Under the pieces are notes generated by a model. That model saw only the letters and a list, made by a program, of their open reading frames with translations, had not been told where the DNA came from and made no database searches. Positions 1 to 11,416 of a DNA stretch of 64,000 bases are shown here, piece after piece. The first letter of the stretch is position 1. The number at the start of each line of letters is the position of its first letter. Origin of the DNA: Salvator merianae (lineage: Eukaryota; Chordata; Lepidosauria; Squamata; Teiidae); NCBI GenBank assembly GCA_003586115.2, contig QVOM02000126.1, positions 6,914,096-6,978,095 of the forward strand, written 5' to 3'. The position numbers and the translations under genes are program-made.

Positions 1-21
1 ATTCCCTCCTCAGAAATCAAA

Positions 22-498
22 GGCCCTGTTCGCACTTTGTGAGAGGAACGTTCCTGTCCACTCGCTAGTCAGCTGCATTCGCACTTTCAAACAGAGTCAG
101 CTGCCTTGAAGCTCACCCAAGCCCACCTGATGCCTACCTGAAGCTGAGTAAGTCGGGTGAAATAAATTGCAGTCTGGAATCTGACTTGCATGATCAGGTG
201 TAGATCAGGGGAGCTGCGTTCGCACTACTTCTGGGTTTGAAATGGCGGTGGGGAGGGGCCTGCTTTGGAAACATCTCTATGGTTTCGAATTAGTAGCTCT
301 ATGCTTCGGATTAGTAACTCTATGAGTTCACAAACAGCTCCCTGACTAGTGCATTCCCATTCGCACTGCTCCCCCTGCCGGTCAGCTCACAAACTGTTCC
401 ATTGCTGAGAAGTGCAAATGCTGATCAGCAAACCCCATCTTCATCGGCCTGAAGCCTGCTAATTAGCATGTTCTGCTCTGGTAAGTGCGAAAACGCCC
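22..498. mobile_element. Family-2 MITE (CTGTTCGCACTT-type ends)
   Basis: The left end GGCCCTGTTCGCACTT is matched, inverted, by the right end whose complement reads GGGCGTTTTCGCACTT. The interior is non-coding. The terminal motif is shared with the copy at 10548-10980, and loosely with those at 4063 and 28122. Flanking duplication is not clear. Confidence 0.6.
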
Positions 499-719
499 AA
501 AGCCTTTCACATATCAAAACATACTAAATACTGTCACATTGCAGAAGATGCTAACCGATCCTGAACTGGAAGCACTACCTAGCTGATCCTCCAGCAATCT
601 TTTCTGTCTCTGAAAGATGTGTTTTGGCACCAAATATTCAACAGATGGTCTCAAAGTTTACATTGTGTCTATCTTGAGTAAGTTGTGGAATTTCATGAGT
701 CACACTGGAACATTTATGC

Positions 720-1505
720 ATCACAGTACATAAAAAAATGTCCCACTGTGGTCCATCTAGTCCAGCAGTCTGCTCTCACAGTGGCCAACCAGCTGCACAA
801 GGAAACCCACCAGCACGACATGAACACACTTCTTGATCTGCCTGCATTCTCTCAGCAGCTGCCCTTCAGAGCTATAAGAATATACAAAATGTCCCACTGG
901 ATTGAACTCATGGCCCATCTAGTCCAGCAGTCTGTTCTCACAATGGCCAACCAGCTGCACAGGAAAGCCCACCAGCAGGACATGAGGGCACAGCTTACAC
1001 TACTTGCAATCTTGCAACAGCGTGTTTTCAGAGACATAAGAACATAAGAAATGCCCTGCACGATTGGACCCATGGCTCATCTAGTTCAGCAGTCTGCTCT
1101 CACAGTGGCCAACCAGCTGCACAGGGAAGCCCACCAACAGGACAGGAGCATACAGCTTGCTCTGCTTGCCGTATTCCAAAACACCTACTACTACCATCAT
1201 GACAAATAACCCTTGATAATCATGGCTTCCATGAATTGGTCCAAACCTTTGAAACCATCCAAGCTGGTAGCCAACACCAGATCTCACGGTAGCAAATTCC
1301 AAAGTTTAACTATGCATTCATTATGTTAAAAAAACCCAAATAAACAGAAAAATCCCAAAACTTCCTTTTGTCTGTCATGAATCATCCAGGATTCAGTTGC
1401 ATTGAGTGACCTTTGGTTCTAATATTTTGGGAAAGGGAGAAAAATGTCTCCTTACCCATTTTGTCCACACCATACATAATTTTATACACCTCTACCATGT
1501 CTCTG
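720..1505 (-). repeat. LINE (CR1/jockey-type) 3' end with three tandem 162-bp units
   Basis: The motif CATCTAGTYCAGCAGTCTG recurs at 754, 916 and 1078, an exact 162-bp period, each followed by a CTCACARTGGCCAACCAGCTGCACA-like segment. The sequence is the antisense of a LINE 3' end also seen at 12.35, 13.5, 31.4, 55.3 and 59.7 kb. The part 1405-1505 resembles the region encoding the last residues of that LINE's reverse-transcriptase protein. Open frames across the array are repeat-derived. Confidence 0.75.
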
Positions 1506-2001
1506 CTCGCTCATGGCACTGTGACACATGACATAGTCAAGGTGGAAAAGTAAAAATGGTATTTTTCTTTGCAAAAAAAGTACAAAATGAATACAAAAAA
1601 CTGACGAAACGAACAGATGGAGGGCTTTTTGCTTTGTCAGCAAAATGAACACACTAATTTTGTTTGCGCACACCTCTAGTAGACAACTGTATGAGCGGAT
1701 CAAACCAGTGTGAGCCAGCAGTTAAAAAAAAAAAAAAAAGTCATGGTAATAGTAATAAGAAAGGATATTGAAAGTAAAAGTGCCAAAACTATATTCCCCC
1801 CTGTACAAAGTGATGGTACAATTCCACCTGGAAAACTGCATACAGTTTTGGTTGCCACATCTCAAACAGAATGGAGTAGAATTGGAAGAAGATTCAGAGG
1901 GACACTAAAATGTTAACAGTGCTAGAGGAGCTCCCCAGGAGGGAATGTTGGAAAGGCTGGGGCTTTAGAGCCTAGAAAGGAGACAAGTAGGAAGGGATAT
2001 G

Positions 2002-2204
2002 CAGCAGCGGCCACTGGCTTTAAGGGCGGGTGTTCGTAACCCATGGAAAGCATGCAATTGCTGTTTGTGGGGCCTCTGTACTGTCGCAGCAGGTCACCTG
2101 GTGACCTGCTGCGACAGTACGGAGGCACGGAGGCCCCGCGAACAACAATCACACATTTTCCACAGGTTATGAACACCCGCCCTTAAAGCCAGCGGCCACC
2201 ACTG
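2002..2204. mobile_element. Family-1 hAT-type fold-back MITE, copy A
   Basis: A nearly complete 203-bp palindrome centred at about 2099. Arms begin CAGCAGCGGCCACTGG and, inverted, CAGTGGTGGCCGCTGG, then share GGCTTTAAGGGCGGGTGTTC. The flanking 8-mers GGGATATG and GGGATACG match at 7 of 8 positions, a target duplication of hAT length. Confidence 0.8.
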
Positions 2205-2837
2205 GGGATACGACAGGGATATAAAATTATCCATAATGTAGACAGAGTGGATAGGGAGAAGTTTTTGTCCCCCTCCCAAAATACGGAAGGGGATAGGGAG
2301 AAGCTTTTGTCCCCTTCCCAAGAACTCAGCCAATGAAGCTGTGTCTTTGAAGCACCAAGCCAGAAAAAGGAAATATTTTTTTTTAAAAAATCTTATTGAT
2401 TAAATATTAAACATAACAATACAAATGTACAAAAGTTACAACATTTGCAATTTAAATACAACAATCACCAGCATTCAATATGGATGGGATTTAAATGTGA
2501 ATGTCCAGTTAAAGTTCACATGACCCATAAAGTAAAGGGCCTAAATCAATACCAAAGGTTTGTTGTAGATAATCTCCAGACTCCAGAAGTGGCCTCCAAG
2601 AACTATAAAAATTTAACGACTCATTACCCTGCCTCACCTTAAGCTGAGCTGACATACTTTCCAAATTAGCATGGTTCCATAATAACAGCAACCAAGATTC
2701 TATCGTCAGCTTTGAGTAATAGTTCCAGTTCTTTGCTAAATAAAGATGTGCTACTGTGAGCCTATGTTTCAGCAGTTCTTTACAATGGATTTGTTCATCT
2801 GTACCTCTGAAGAAAATGGAAATACTTTTATAGGCAA

Positions 2838-3165
2838 TGCGTAGCTAAACTCCAGAACTCACTACCACCACGAGATGTAAAACTGGTCACCTGCTTGGAG
2901 GGTTTTCAGGAGACATTAGACCAGTTCACAACAGAGAGGGCTATCAGTAGCTGCTAATTCTGATGGTGCTGTGACAGACTCTGACACAGGAGTAGCATGC
3001 CTCCAAAGGATAGCTGCTGGGAGACTGTGAGCAGGGCAAGCTGTGTGCTTGTGTCCTGCTAGCAGGTCTGCATATTCAAATAGCTGCCCTTGTGCAAACA
3101 GGCTGCTGGCCTAGACGGGCCTCTGGTCCAACCAGCAGGGCATTTCTTACGATCCTGCAACTGCA
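2838..3165 (+). repeat. LINE 3' end, CR1/jockey-type, sense
   Basis: The stretch reads like the 3' end of the common reptile LINE in sense: a segment resembling AGAACTCACTACCACVAGATGT, then GCTGGCCTAGACGGGCCTCTGG, then a CCAGCAGGGCATTTCTTA end. It is degenerate, with no open frame. Confidence 0.55.
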
Positions 3166-4062
3166 GGAAGCAAAAACCATTAATTCCACTGCTTTGAGGA
3201 CTGTTGTGCTACAATCTAGAGAACTGCCCTGCCTGTTCCATCGCTGTCCTCTGACAGTGACATGATTCTGCAGGGATTGCAGAGGGTGACCGAGGTTGCC
3301 AAGATATTAGCAAAACGGAACACATCTTAGCAATGGACCTAACGCAGGCAATTATTTGCAAATGGGTCTTTGCAAAAATGAGGTCCTTGAAAGGTCATGC
3401 TCTGAAAACCCGCTTCCCCCCCACCCCCCGCCCACCTTTTGTCGGTCGCTGCTGCTGTTCAGAAAGACCGGCAGTTGTTGACCTTGACAGCGATGCCTCA
3501 GAGCGTTAGCGACAATCCATTCTATATCAATGCACATACCGAAAGCCGCATGAGGGGCTGCACAGCTTCCAGCACATCTGATAGCAGGCAGCTTGGCTTC
3601 TCTTGACAACTCTCCAAGTAGAAAGATTTCATGCATTCCTCTCAGTGTGAGCTGGATCCTACCCTACTGACATTTGATCTCCTGCCCCAGGGAGAACCAA
3701 GCTGGATGCTGTGTGGTTGCATTAGTGCAACTTTAATGGCCACACAGAACAAGCCAGAATGACAAGTACTAAATAATAACAGGAAAGGGGAGGGAGGGAG
3801 GATTTAATTGCCAGTGTAACAAGCCCGCCTCCCTGGATTTTTCAGTGTGTAAACTATTGAAGGACGGCAAAACCAATTACTTTTTTGCCAACTGGGATAT
3901 ATATATCTTCTTCTTCTAACGATAAAAACCAGGATGATGCTCCAAGAAAGGGAGAAGAGAGGAAACAGGGAGATGTGAGAAGACTGAAAAAGTTTGGTAT
4001 AAGAGACCAACCCATGAAATTAAGCTTTCATTGCCCAAGCACCTGGGTCTGATTCATGCTTG

Positions 4063-4612
4063 GGACTGTCTGCACTTAACTTTTGGTGAGCTTCCGGACT
4101 CCGTCTGCACAACACCATGTCCAGGAGCACCACCAGCAGTTCCAGGATGCTACTAGCTGTGGAAAACTAAAACATTGACCACAGCTTGACCAGGTGCAGC
4201 TGGATGGCTCCCAGTCAGCAGCAATGATGGCTCATTGCTTTAAGCGCTAGTGTTCGCATGTCGTTGGAAGGGGAGATCACTGGCCACGAAAATACGCCCT
4301 TCACTGGGTGGGTCTTGCAGCAGCCTGCTGTGGCAAAATGCAGACTCCACAGCCAGTGATCTCCCCTTCTAGCGACATGCAAACACCTGTGCTTAAAGTG
4401 ATGAGCCGTTACTGGTCAGCAGCATTCGCACACTCTTCCAGATGTGAACGCTGTGAATGGGCAGGGTGGCTGAGAATCACCATGGTAATGGCTGGACATT
4501 GCCATGGCTGCTATCATGGCAATTGGGCCTGCTCTGGATGGGTCATTCGCACTTTGAGTGCTGGGGGCCCAGTAAGGGGCTGTTCCGGCCCTCAAAGTGC
4601 AAATGGCTGCCT
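4063..4612. mobile_element. Family-2 MITE carrying a nested hAT MITE
   Basis: Outer parts match the element at 28122-28556 read in reverse (for example TACTAGCTGTGGAAAACTAA near 4146, AATCACCATGGTAATGGCTGG near 4474, and CAATTGGGCCTGCTCTGG near 4518). The left end is GGGACTGTCTGCACTT. The right terminus appears to be lost near 4612. Positions 4222-4414 are a separate insertion. Confidence 0.65.
4222..4414. mobile_element. Family-1 hAT-type fold-back MITE, copy C (nested)
   Basis: A 193-bp fold-back element with ends CAATGATGGCTCATTGC and, inverted, CAGTAACGGCTCATCAC, then TTTAAGCRCWRGTGTT as in the sister copies. It is flanked by a perfect 8-bp duplication GTCAGCAG at 4214-4221 and 4415-4422. 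The uninterrupted target is visible in the related element at about 10728. Confidence 0.85.
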
Positions 4613-4803
4613 CCATGCCTGATCCTGTCCAGTCTGCTATAGTAAGACTATATCATTCCCATACCATATAAGGTATGAGCAGGTCCACTGTCTAGAGCAG
4701 GGTGTGGCCTTCCAGGTCTCATTGAACTGGCTTCCAACACACCTCATTTTCCTCAGACTGCCTGGGATGGAAGAGGACAGGAAGATTTTACATACAGCAT
4801 TCA

Positions 4804-4808
<5 letters not shown>

Positions 4809-4851
<43 letters not shown>
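4809..4851. repeat. (AC)n microsatellite
   Basis: About 21 uninterrupted AC dinucleotides. Open frames through it, encoding His-Thr or Val-Cys runs, are artefacts. Confidence 0.98.
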
Positions 4852-4853
<2 letters not shown>

Positions 4854-7590
4854 CTCTTAATTGTATATGTTTGTTGTTCCATCCTTTGGTGAAAGGGGTG
4901 TTATAAAGAAATGTCATTATTATTATAATCCAACAGCGCTTTTGACCCATAGGCTCCCTTACAATTTTACCTGAGGGTACAGTTCTTTTATTATTAATAT
5001 TGTGCAGTTTGCCCCTTCTGCTCAGGGTCCTGCACTCCTCTGAGTGCAGACTGCCTGCCAGCTCCATTTGACAGCAAGCGATATGCCTGTCATTAGGACA
5101 TTTGTGACTTTTCCCCGTAACGTCTTCACCTGCTTCCTTCTACTCTGAATCTTTTGTCTGGCTTTCCTTCAGGCTTAAACCCTAAGCCAACCCCTGCTTT
5201 TTGTCTAAGTCTTTTTGTTGATGTTTTGGCTTTTACCCTTTTGGCCTATCAAGACTGTTCTCAGAAGAACGGCGGAGGTCACTCTGTATTACATACTCAC
5301 TGGCTCCTAATGCAAGGTGACTGCAGAAGTCAACACACATTGGAACAAAAAAACACTGCCAGAGCCTCTTTTTGTGGACATCACAAAAGCAGAAGGACCT
5401 TGCGCTGTGCAGACAGTGCTCAAGCCGGCATTGTAAGATATTGTCTCTAAGGAACTTTACAAAAAGAAGTTAAGAGAACAGAATTCAAAGCAAGTAATTT
5501 ACTGCTCAATGGAGGTCTTTCCTTAATTTTCAGCACTATAGTCTAGGAAGTTGATAGCAGGATACGTGGTTGCAGGTCAGAGACGTTCCTCGCAGAGAGG
5601 TTATAGAAAACCCAGGTGACCTACCTGTGTGAGAGGCTGTGTAGATTTCCCCTAACACTCACCTGGAATGATGGCCTGGGTAGTGTCTGAGGGTCACAGA
5701 GCTGCGTAGTTTATCTGCTAAGGAAGGAATACTTGGCATAGAGGAGGTGGAGGTGGTTGAGATGTGTCTGGAAGCAGCAAGAAGGAAAGGGAAAATCCTA
5801 GGTTGATTCAAAGTAAGTTTTTGATCTCTTGTGATTGGATTAGGGGTGAGGAGGACCAAGCTGGCTAATGTTTCCAAGGCTTGGACAGATGACAGCCTAT
5901 TTTGGTCGCCTTCCAAGCACATCTAAACCGGGCAGTCCATAAAGTCTTACCTGGAAGTCACCCTCGCACATCTCCATGGCTGCCTGAGTCGGCTCTTCCA
6001 TATACATCTTTCCAGTGTTCTCAGGTCGCCTTAGAGCTGAGTGGGGAGCACCTCAACCAATCAGAGCTTTGCAGGAACCCATGGGACAATAGCACAGGAA
6101 GGGAAGGGCACCAGCAAGCTCTTGTCTGCAATGGGAAACCTTTGAAGATCAAAGGAAAAAAATAACTCCTATCCGGCCTTCTGTACTTAAAAAGCACACT
6201 GGACTTTAGTAGCAACGCTGGGAGAGAGAGAGAAATGTTTCACTAAGGCATTGGGAAATCGGAGAAGGAGGGAGGGGTACCAGCGAGCTCTTTACATTGC
6301 CTTCTTTACATTAAAAAAGCACCTGGATTTCTCATAACAGGGAGGGAGAAGAGAGAGAGAGACTTGATGTTTCTTTTGCAAACAGAAAAACCTGGCAGCT
6401 AAGGAGTTAAGGACTTGGAAATTGCTTCAGCAGAGAGGCGGGGAGTGGCCAATCAGTGAGCAGTTGCATCACTGAATTGCCTCAATGGGTAACTGTGTGT
6501 GGAAGGTTTCTTTCCTGTGCTCCCAGGAATGATTCACTCCTTTCATGCAGGCAATTTAAAAAATTGCTAGTCTGAACACACCCTCGAACACACCCTCAAT
6601 GCTCATTCAGCTTTGGTAATCTGGATACCCAGTGCAGCATCAGTTCAGACTGGTGGGACGAAAAACAGAAACTGATCCATAAAGATTCCATCCTTCTTAC
6701 CAAACATCTGATCTGCTCTGTGACCAGGTCTGAGGAGCTATCACCACTATGGGGCTTGAGCATCAGTCACAACGCTACAGGTTCACCATCCAACATGCTG
6801 CCTAGCAGCTTTTTTATCGGAGACGGTAGGGGTGGTCTTGGGTTTGGTGGGGAGAGCTTTTACATCTTTGTGAAGGATTCCTCTCAGATGCTGGCTTGGT
6901 CTTCACGACCTATGGATATATCACACATGGATGGACATAGGATGGACATATTCTCAATCTGGTATTCACCCCAGAATAGCTGGGTAGAGATCTGGTGGCT
7001 GGGTAGAGATCTGGTGACTGACAAAGTTAGTACTTCTCTTGTAGAGGTCTGGAATCTGGATTCCCAAATTCTCAGGAGGAAGAATCTTCTAGCTGACATG
7101 TCAGCCAAGGCTCTGATCTCAGTTTGGACTTATGAGATGGTAAGCATCATTCTCACAATTGTTCCCACCTGTCCTCAGTGAATCTAAAGACCCAGTAAGG
7201 CACCCTGATATAAATAAGGGACCTCGAGCAGTAAAATGGGAAGACCAGAGGCTGTAAGTGTAGGATGTGCAGATAACACAGTGACCCTGACCAAACCCAG
7301 GTTAAGAGCACACTACCTATTATGCGGTAGGGAAACAACAGAGAAGCTGTATTTCTTTGGCACCACTACGTTCTCACCTAGCTGATCACAAGAGATTTTT
7401 CTAGATGGGGTAAAGGCTAAAGACATTAAGGATGGGAGCAGGAGGCAATTCAGCCAATAGAAGGCAGCTATGAGAAGTCTGGTCAGTCATCACTTTGGGG
7501 ATAAAGCCACTTAAATTTGCAGAGAAAAGTATCCTGTGGAAGAGTCCAGAACGCTATTTTGGAACAGTTTCAGTTAAAATGAAGGCACAG
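4852..7590. other. Intergenic stretch with no recognised feature
   Basis: About 2.7 kb without a repeat family, gene or RNA that I can identify. A short duplication, GAGATCTGGTGGCTGGGTAG-like, occurs near 6985-7015. Confidence 0.5.
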
Positions 7591-7884
7591 AGGCACGGTG
7601 GTGCAGGTGGCTAAGGCACTGATCTTTCAATAGGAGGATCGGAGTTCAAGGCCCCTGTCTGCCGTGTAGAGGGGATGAGCGCCCTCTACTGGCCTCTAGC
7701 TCCAGCCAACCTAGCTGTTTGAAAGCAAGTAATTGCAAGTAGATAAATAGGGAGCATCACATTGTGTGATGCGGAAGATAGATAGATGTAAGCCTTCGGA
7801 CGAAAAATAACCTTGTAAGCCACTTTGAGTCAGCTTCGGCCGAGAAAAGCAGGATATAAAAACCAAATTCTTCTTCTTCTTCTA
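7591..7884 (+). mobile_element. tRNA-derived SINE with (TTC)n tail, copy 1
   Basis: The head has tRNA-like promoter boxes (GTGGCTAAGGCACTG as box A, GGAGTTCAAGGCC as box B). A body follows, then an L2/CR1-like 3' end (GTAAGCCACTTTGAGT, then GCAGGATATAAA) and a TTC repeat tail. It is closely matched by the copy at 48608, so the family has been active fairly recently. Confidence 0.85.
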
Positions 7885-8639
7885 AAATATTGTCACTTTT
7901 TCTCCTGACACGTATCCATCCACCATGACTCATAAAAGACAGCTGAGGGGTATGACTGGATAGGTCTAACAGTAAATGCCTGTAAGGGAGGTATAGTATA
8001 ACCGCCCCTCAAGAAGGCTTTATGTGATCCAGAAATATAATTTATTGTAATTTATTATTTATATTCATAACTTATCCTTCACTCTAAGACCTCAGGGTAG
8101 GGAATGTAAAGGAGAATGAAAGCAGAAAAAAAGCATACAAAAATATAATTTAAAATATGAAAATTATTACATATACTGTACTCCAAAATAATGAAAACAA
8201 AATTTCTTGGGCGTAGTAATTCAACTTAGAAGCAGCAGAGTAATTGGACAGGTTCAGAAGGAAACTTTGGGGAACCAGGGGAAAAATGCACTAATTTTTA
8301 TCAGTCCCTACAGAATAAATGTGGGTTACTGGATCAGATGTCTGCAAATAGTAACATTACGGACAACTGGAAAACCTTTTAGGCTCATTTCTTATATTTT
8401 TCTGGCACATTAATAATGACAGTGGTGTCCATTCCGCTTTCAATCGTTTGAGACCTCGTTTGCAGGATGGGAGTTAGAGTGAAAATCAATCTTGGGAAGT
8501 TCACAAACAAGTAACACCAAATCCTCCTTCTTGTTCTTGTGAAAATGGCAGCGCCCCCTAACGACAGAAATGTATCCTGCACTTATATTTGTAGTGCAAT
8601 GAGAGTTGTACTGCAGAAACCAATTTTAAGTTTGTTCTA

Positions 8640-9910
8640 AGCTGTTGCTGTTTAGTTGTGTCCAACTCTTTGTGACCCCATGGACCAGAGTATTCCAAGT
8701 CTGTCCGATGTCCAGTGTTTCTCAGAGTTTGTCCAAGCTCATGCTTGTTACCTTCATAGCATTGTCCAAACATCTCATCTTTTGCTGCCCTCTTCTCCTT
8801 TTGTCTTCAATCTTCCACTGAGTCCTGTCTTCTCATTTTGTGAGCTTCAGATTCAGGATTTGTCCTTCCAATGAACAATCAGGGTTGATTTGACTAGTTT
8901 TTTATTTGATCAGTATTGACTCAAGAGACTCAAAAATGTCTTCTCCACAATTTGAAAGCATTGATTGCTGGCACTCAGCCTTCCTTATGGCCCAACTCTC
9001 ACAGCCATACATTACTACAAAGCTTTGACCATACAGATCTTTGTCAGCAAGGTGATGTCTCTGCTGTTTAATGTGCTGTCCAGGTTTGCCATAGCTTTCC
9101 TCCCAAGGTGCAAGCATCGTTTAATTTGATGGCTGCAATCACTATTTCTTCCCCCTCTGTTTGCCAAGGGATGATGAGAGGGGATGCCGTGAACTTGGTT
9201 TTTAAAAAGTTGAGTTTCAAGACAGTTTTTGCATGCTCTTCTTTCACCTTCATCACAGGGCTTCTTAATTCTTCACTTTCTGTCTTCAGAGTGGTATTTC
9301 TCCAGCAATTTTAATTCCAGCTTTTGACTCATCCAGCCCGACATTTCACATAATGTGTCCATAAGGTTATCACACTCCTTTCTCAGTCTTGAACCAATCA
9401 GTTGTTCCATGTTTGGTTCTAACTGCTGGATTCTTGACCCTCAGGAGGCAGATAAGGTGTGAAATGAGTACAATGAGTAGTTTGAACGTTCTTTGGCGTT
9501 AGGATGTAAACTGACCTTTTCCAATCCTGCAGCTCTGTTGACTTTTTCAAAGTTGCAGACATACTGGGAGTAGCACTTTAAAAGTTTCGTCTTTCAGGAT
9601 TTTAAAAAGTTCAGCTGGAGTTTTGTCGCCCTTTTATCAGCCTTATTGTTAGCAATGTGTCCTAAAGCACACTTGAAGATGTCTGGCTCTGGTTTAGTGA
9701 TTATCAGTGATGTTAAGATCTTTCTTGCATGGTTCTTCCCACATCTTCTTTATCTCCTCTGATTCTGTTAGGTCCCTACCATTTTCGCCTTTTATCTTGC
9801 CTATTTTTGCATGAAACGTTCCCTTGATATCTACAGTTTTCTTGAAGAGATCTCTTGTCTTTTCCGTCTCATTATTTTCTTCTATTCCTTTGCTCTGCTC
9901 ATTTAGCAAA
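8640..9910 (-). mobile_element. BovB/RTE LINE fragment, degenerate
   Basis: Read on the minus strand, pieces match BovB reverse-transcriptase protein: KKDLNITDNH and GRDLTESEEIKKMWEE at the right, and VMYGCESWAIRKAE at about 9000. The plus strand shows the typical BovB 3' end TGTTTAGTTGTGTCCAACTC near 8650. Frames are broken by stops and an internal deletion seems to have removed the catalytic core, so it is dead. BovB is a retrotransposon known for wide horizontal spread, abundant in squamates and ruminants. Confidence 0.85.
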
Positions 9911-10464
9911 ACTCAAAAAACACCCAGCAATTCCATGAAACACCTGGACAGTTCGGTGTATTCTGGTAGGTCACAAAGGGTGTCACCCATGAAAAAACGC
10001 AGCAATCAGTGTCTTTAAAAATAATTAAGGAAAACAGAGCAATTAAAGTTAACACTGGAGGCTGAAACATTAACCATTTGAGACATGCAGACTGTACCAC
10101 TTTAGCTAAAAGTCATTCCTTTTTTTAAAAAAAAAGGTACATTTGTTACCTAGCAGAAATCTGGGCTTACAGGAAAAATGCTTGCCCAGCCAATGCATGT
10201 CAGTGGTGCCATAGAGATAAAACTTAGTAGATACTAGACCATCTTAGGTCAATGACACTGAAGAAGGATGTCCAGTCCACATGAATGCAAGGGCACACTG
10301 AAGGTGTGGTCCCCTCAGCAGTGTTTCAGAAGTCACACCCAGAACTGCATTACAGCTGTGAAAAAGCAAAAGCATCCTATAAAAGAAAGCATAAGGTAAG
10401 TCACATTTTACCAACGACGTAATACCACTCAAAGATGTAGCCATGTTCGTCTGGATCAGTAAAC

Positions 10465-11050
10465 AAGGGGGTCCAGTAGCACCTTAGAGACTAACAGAGA
10501 GAAACAAGTTGGTAGTGTAAGCTTTCGCATCTGATGAAGTAGGCTTAGGGCCTGTTCGCACTGACATGCTAATGAGCCTCCGCATGCTCACTAGCACAAT
10601 GCGCCCACACTCTGCAGCGGCCTCAGCTTCCAGGAGATTCTGGAGATGCTCCCGAACACTACTAGTGATGGACAGCTGAAATGCTGTCTATAGATTGACT
10701 GGGAGCAGCTGCAACTGCTTTTGGTCAGCAGCGTTCGCACCTGCTTCCAGGTGTGAACGCTGCAAGGCCGTGGTGTGGCATGACTGTGGAATTGCGTAGC
10801 ACATTCCCAGTCATCATGGCAACAGACAGACATTTCCACAGCTGCTGCCATGCTAGTCAGGTCAGCATCCACACTGCAAGCACTGGAATCCCAGTACAGG
10901 GCTGTTCCACCACTTGCAGTGTGGATGGCCACACCACTGGGTCTTTTACCATTCTAAGTGGTAAAGTGCGAACAGACCCTTAGTCTACTAAAGTTTCCAC
11001 TACCAACTTCTTTCTCTCTGTTGGTCTCTAAGGTGCTGCTAGACCCCCTT
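10465..11050. mobile_element. Fold-back element (AGCACCTTAGAGAC family) split by a second MITE
   Basis: The left arm (10465-10546) and right arm (10981-11050) are inverted copies sharing AGCACCTTAGAGACYAACAG, GAAG/CAAGTTGGTAGTG and the terminal GGGGGTC. The loop between them is occupied by a family-2 MITE (10548-10980). Confidence 0.8.
10548..10980. mobile_element. Family-2 MITE, nearly complete copy
   Basis: Terminal inverted repeats AGGGCCTGTTCGCACT (left) and AGGGTCTGTTCGCACT (right, inverted), with a GC-richer interior of about 430 bp related to 4063-4612 and 28122-28556. A clean target duplication is not seen, perhaps because it landed in a palindrome loop. Confidence 0.8.
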
Positions 11051-11416
11051 GCTACGTAAACCTATGTTGAGTTGTGTAAAACCACGGTATACAAGGATGA
11101 CTTGTAATTTAAACTTCTTATAAAGTGCAGCTCCTTTATGATATTTGTAAATAGAACTATTTTTTTAATAGCTATCTGCATATTTTAAGATTTCAGAAGA
11201 CTAATAGTTTCAACTGAAAAAAACAAATGATCTCATTGTTTAATCTTACCTGATGATAAAGTAAGAATGTTTTTTTGTTCCTTAACGGTTATTAGTTTTA
11301 TGGTTGAATGTATTAACCGGTTAATATAAAATTTTATCAGTGTTAATGAGGGTTCTTTGATGCTATTGCTGCCATGTTCACTATTTTGAAAGAAATGTAG
11401 TACTAGAATAACCAAT

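Noticed and set aside
4637..5067. Frames with His-Thr or Val-Cys runs
   Set aside because: Driven by the (AC)n microsatellite.
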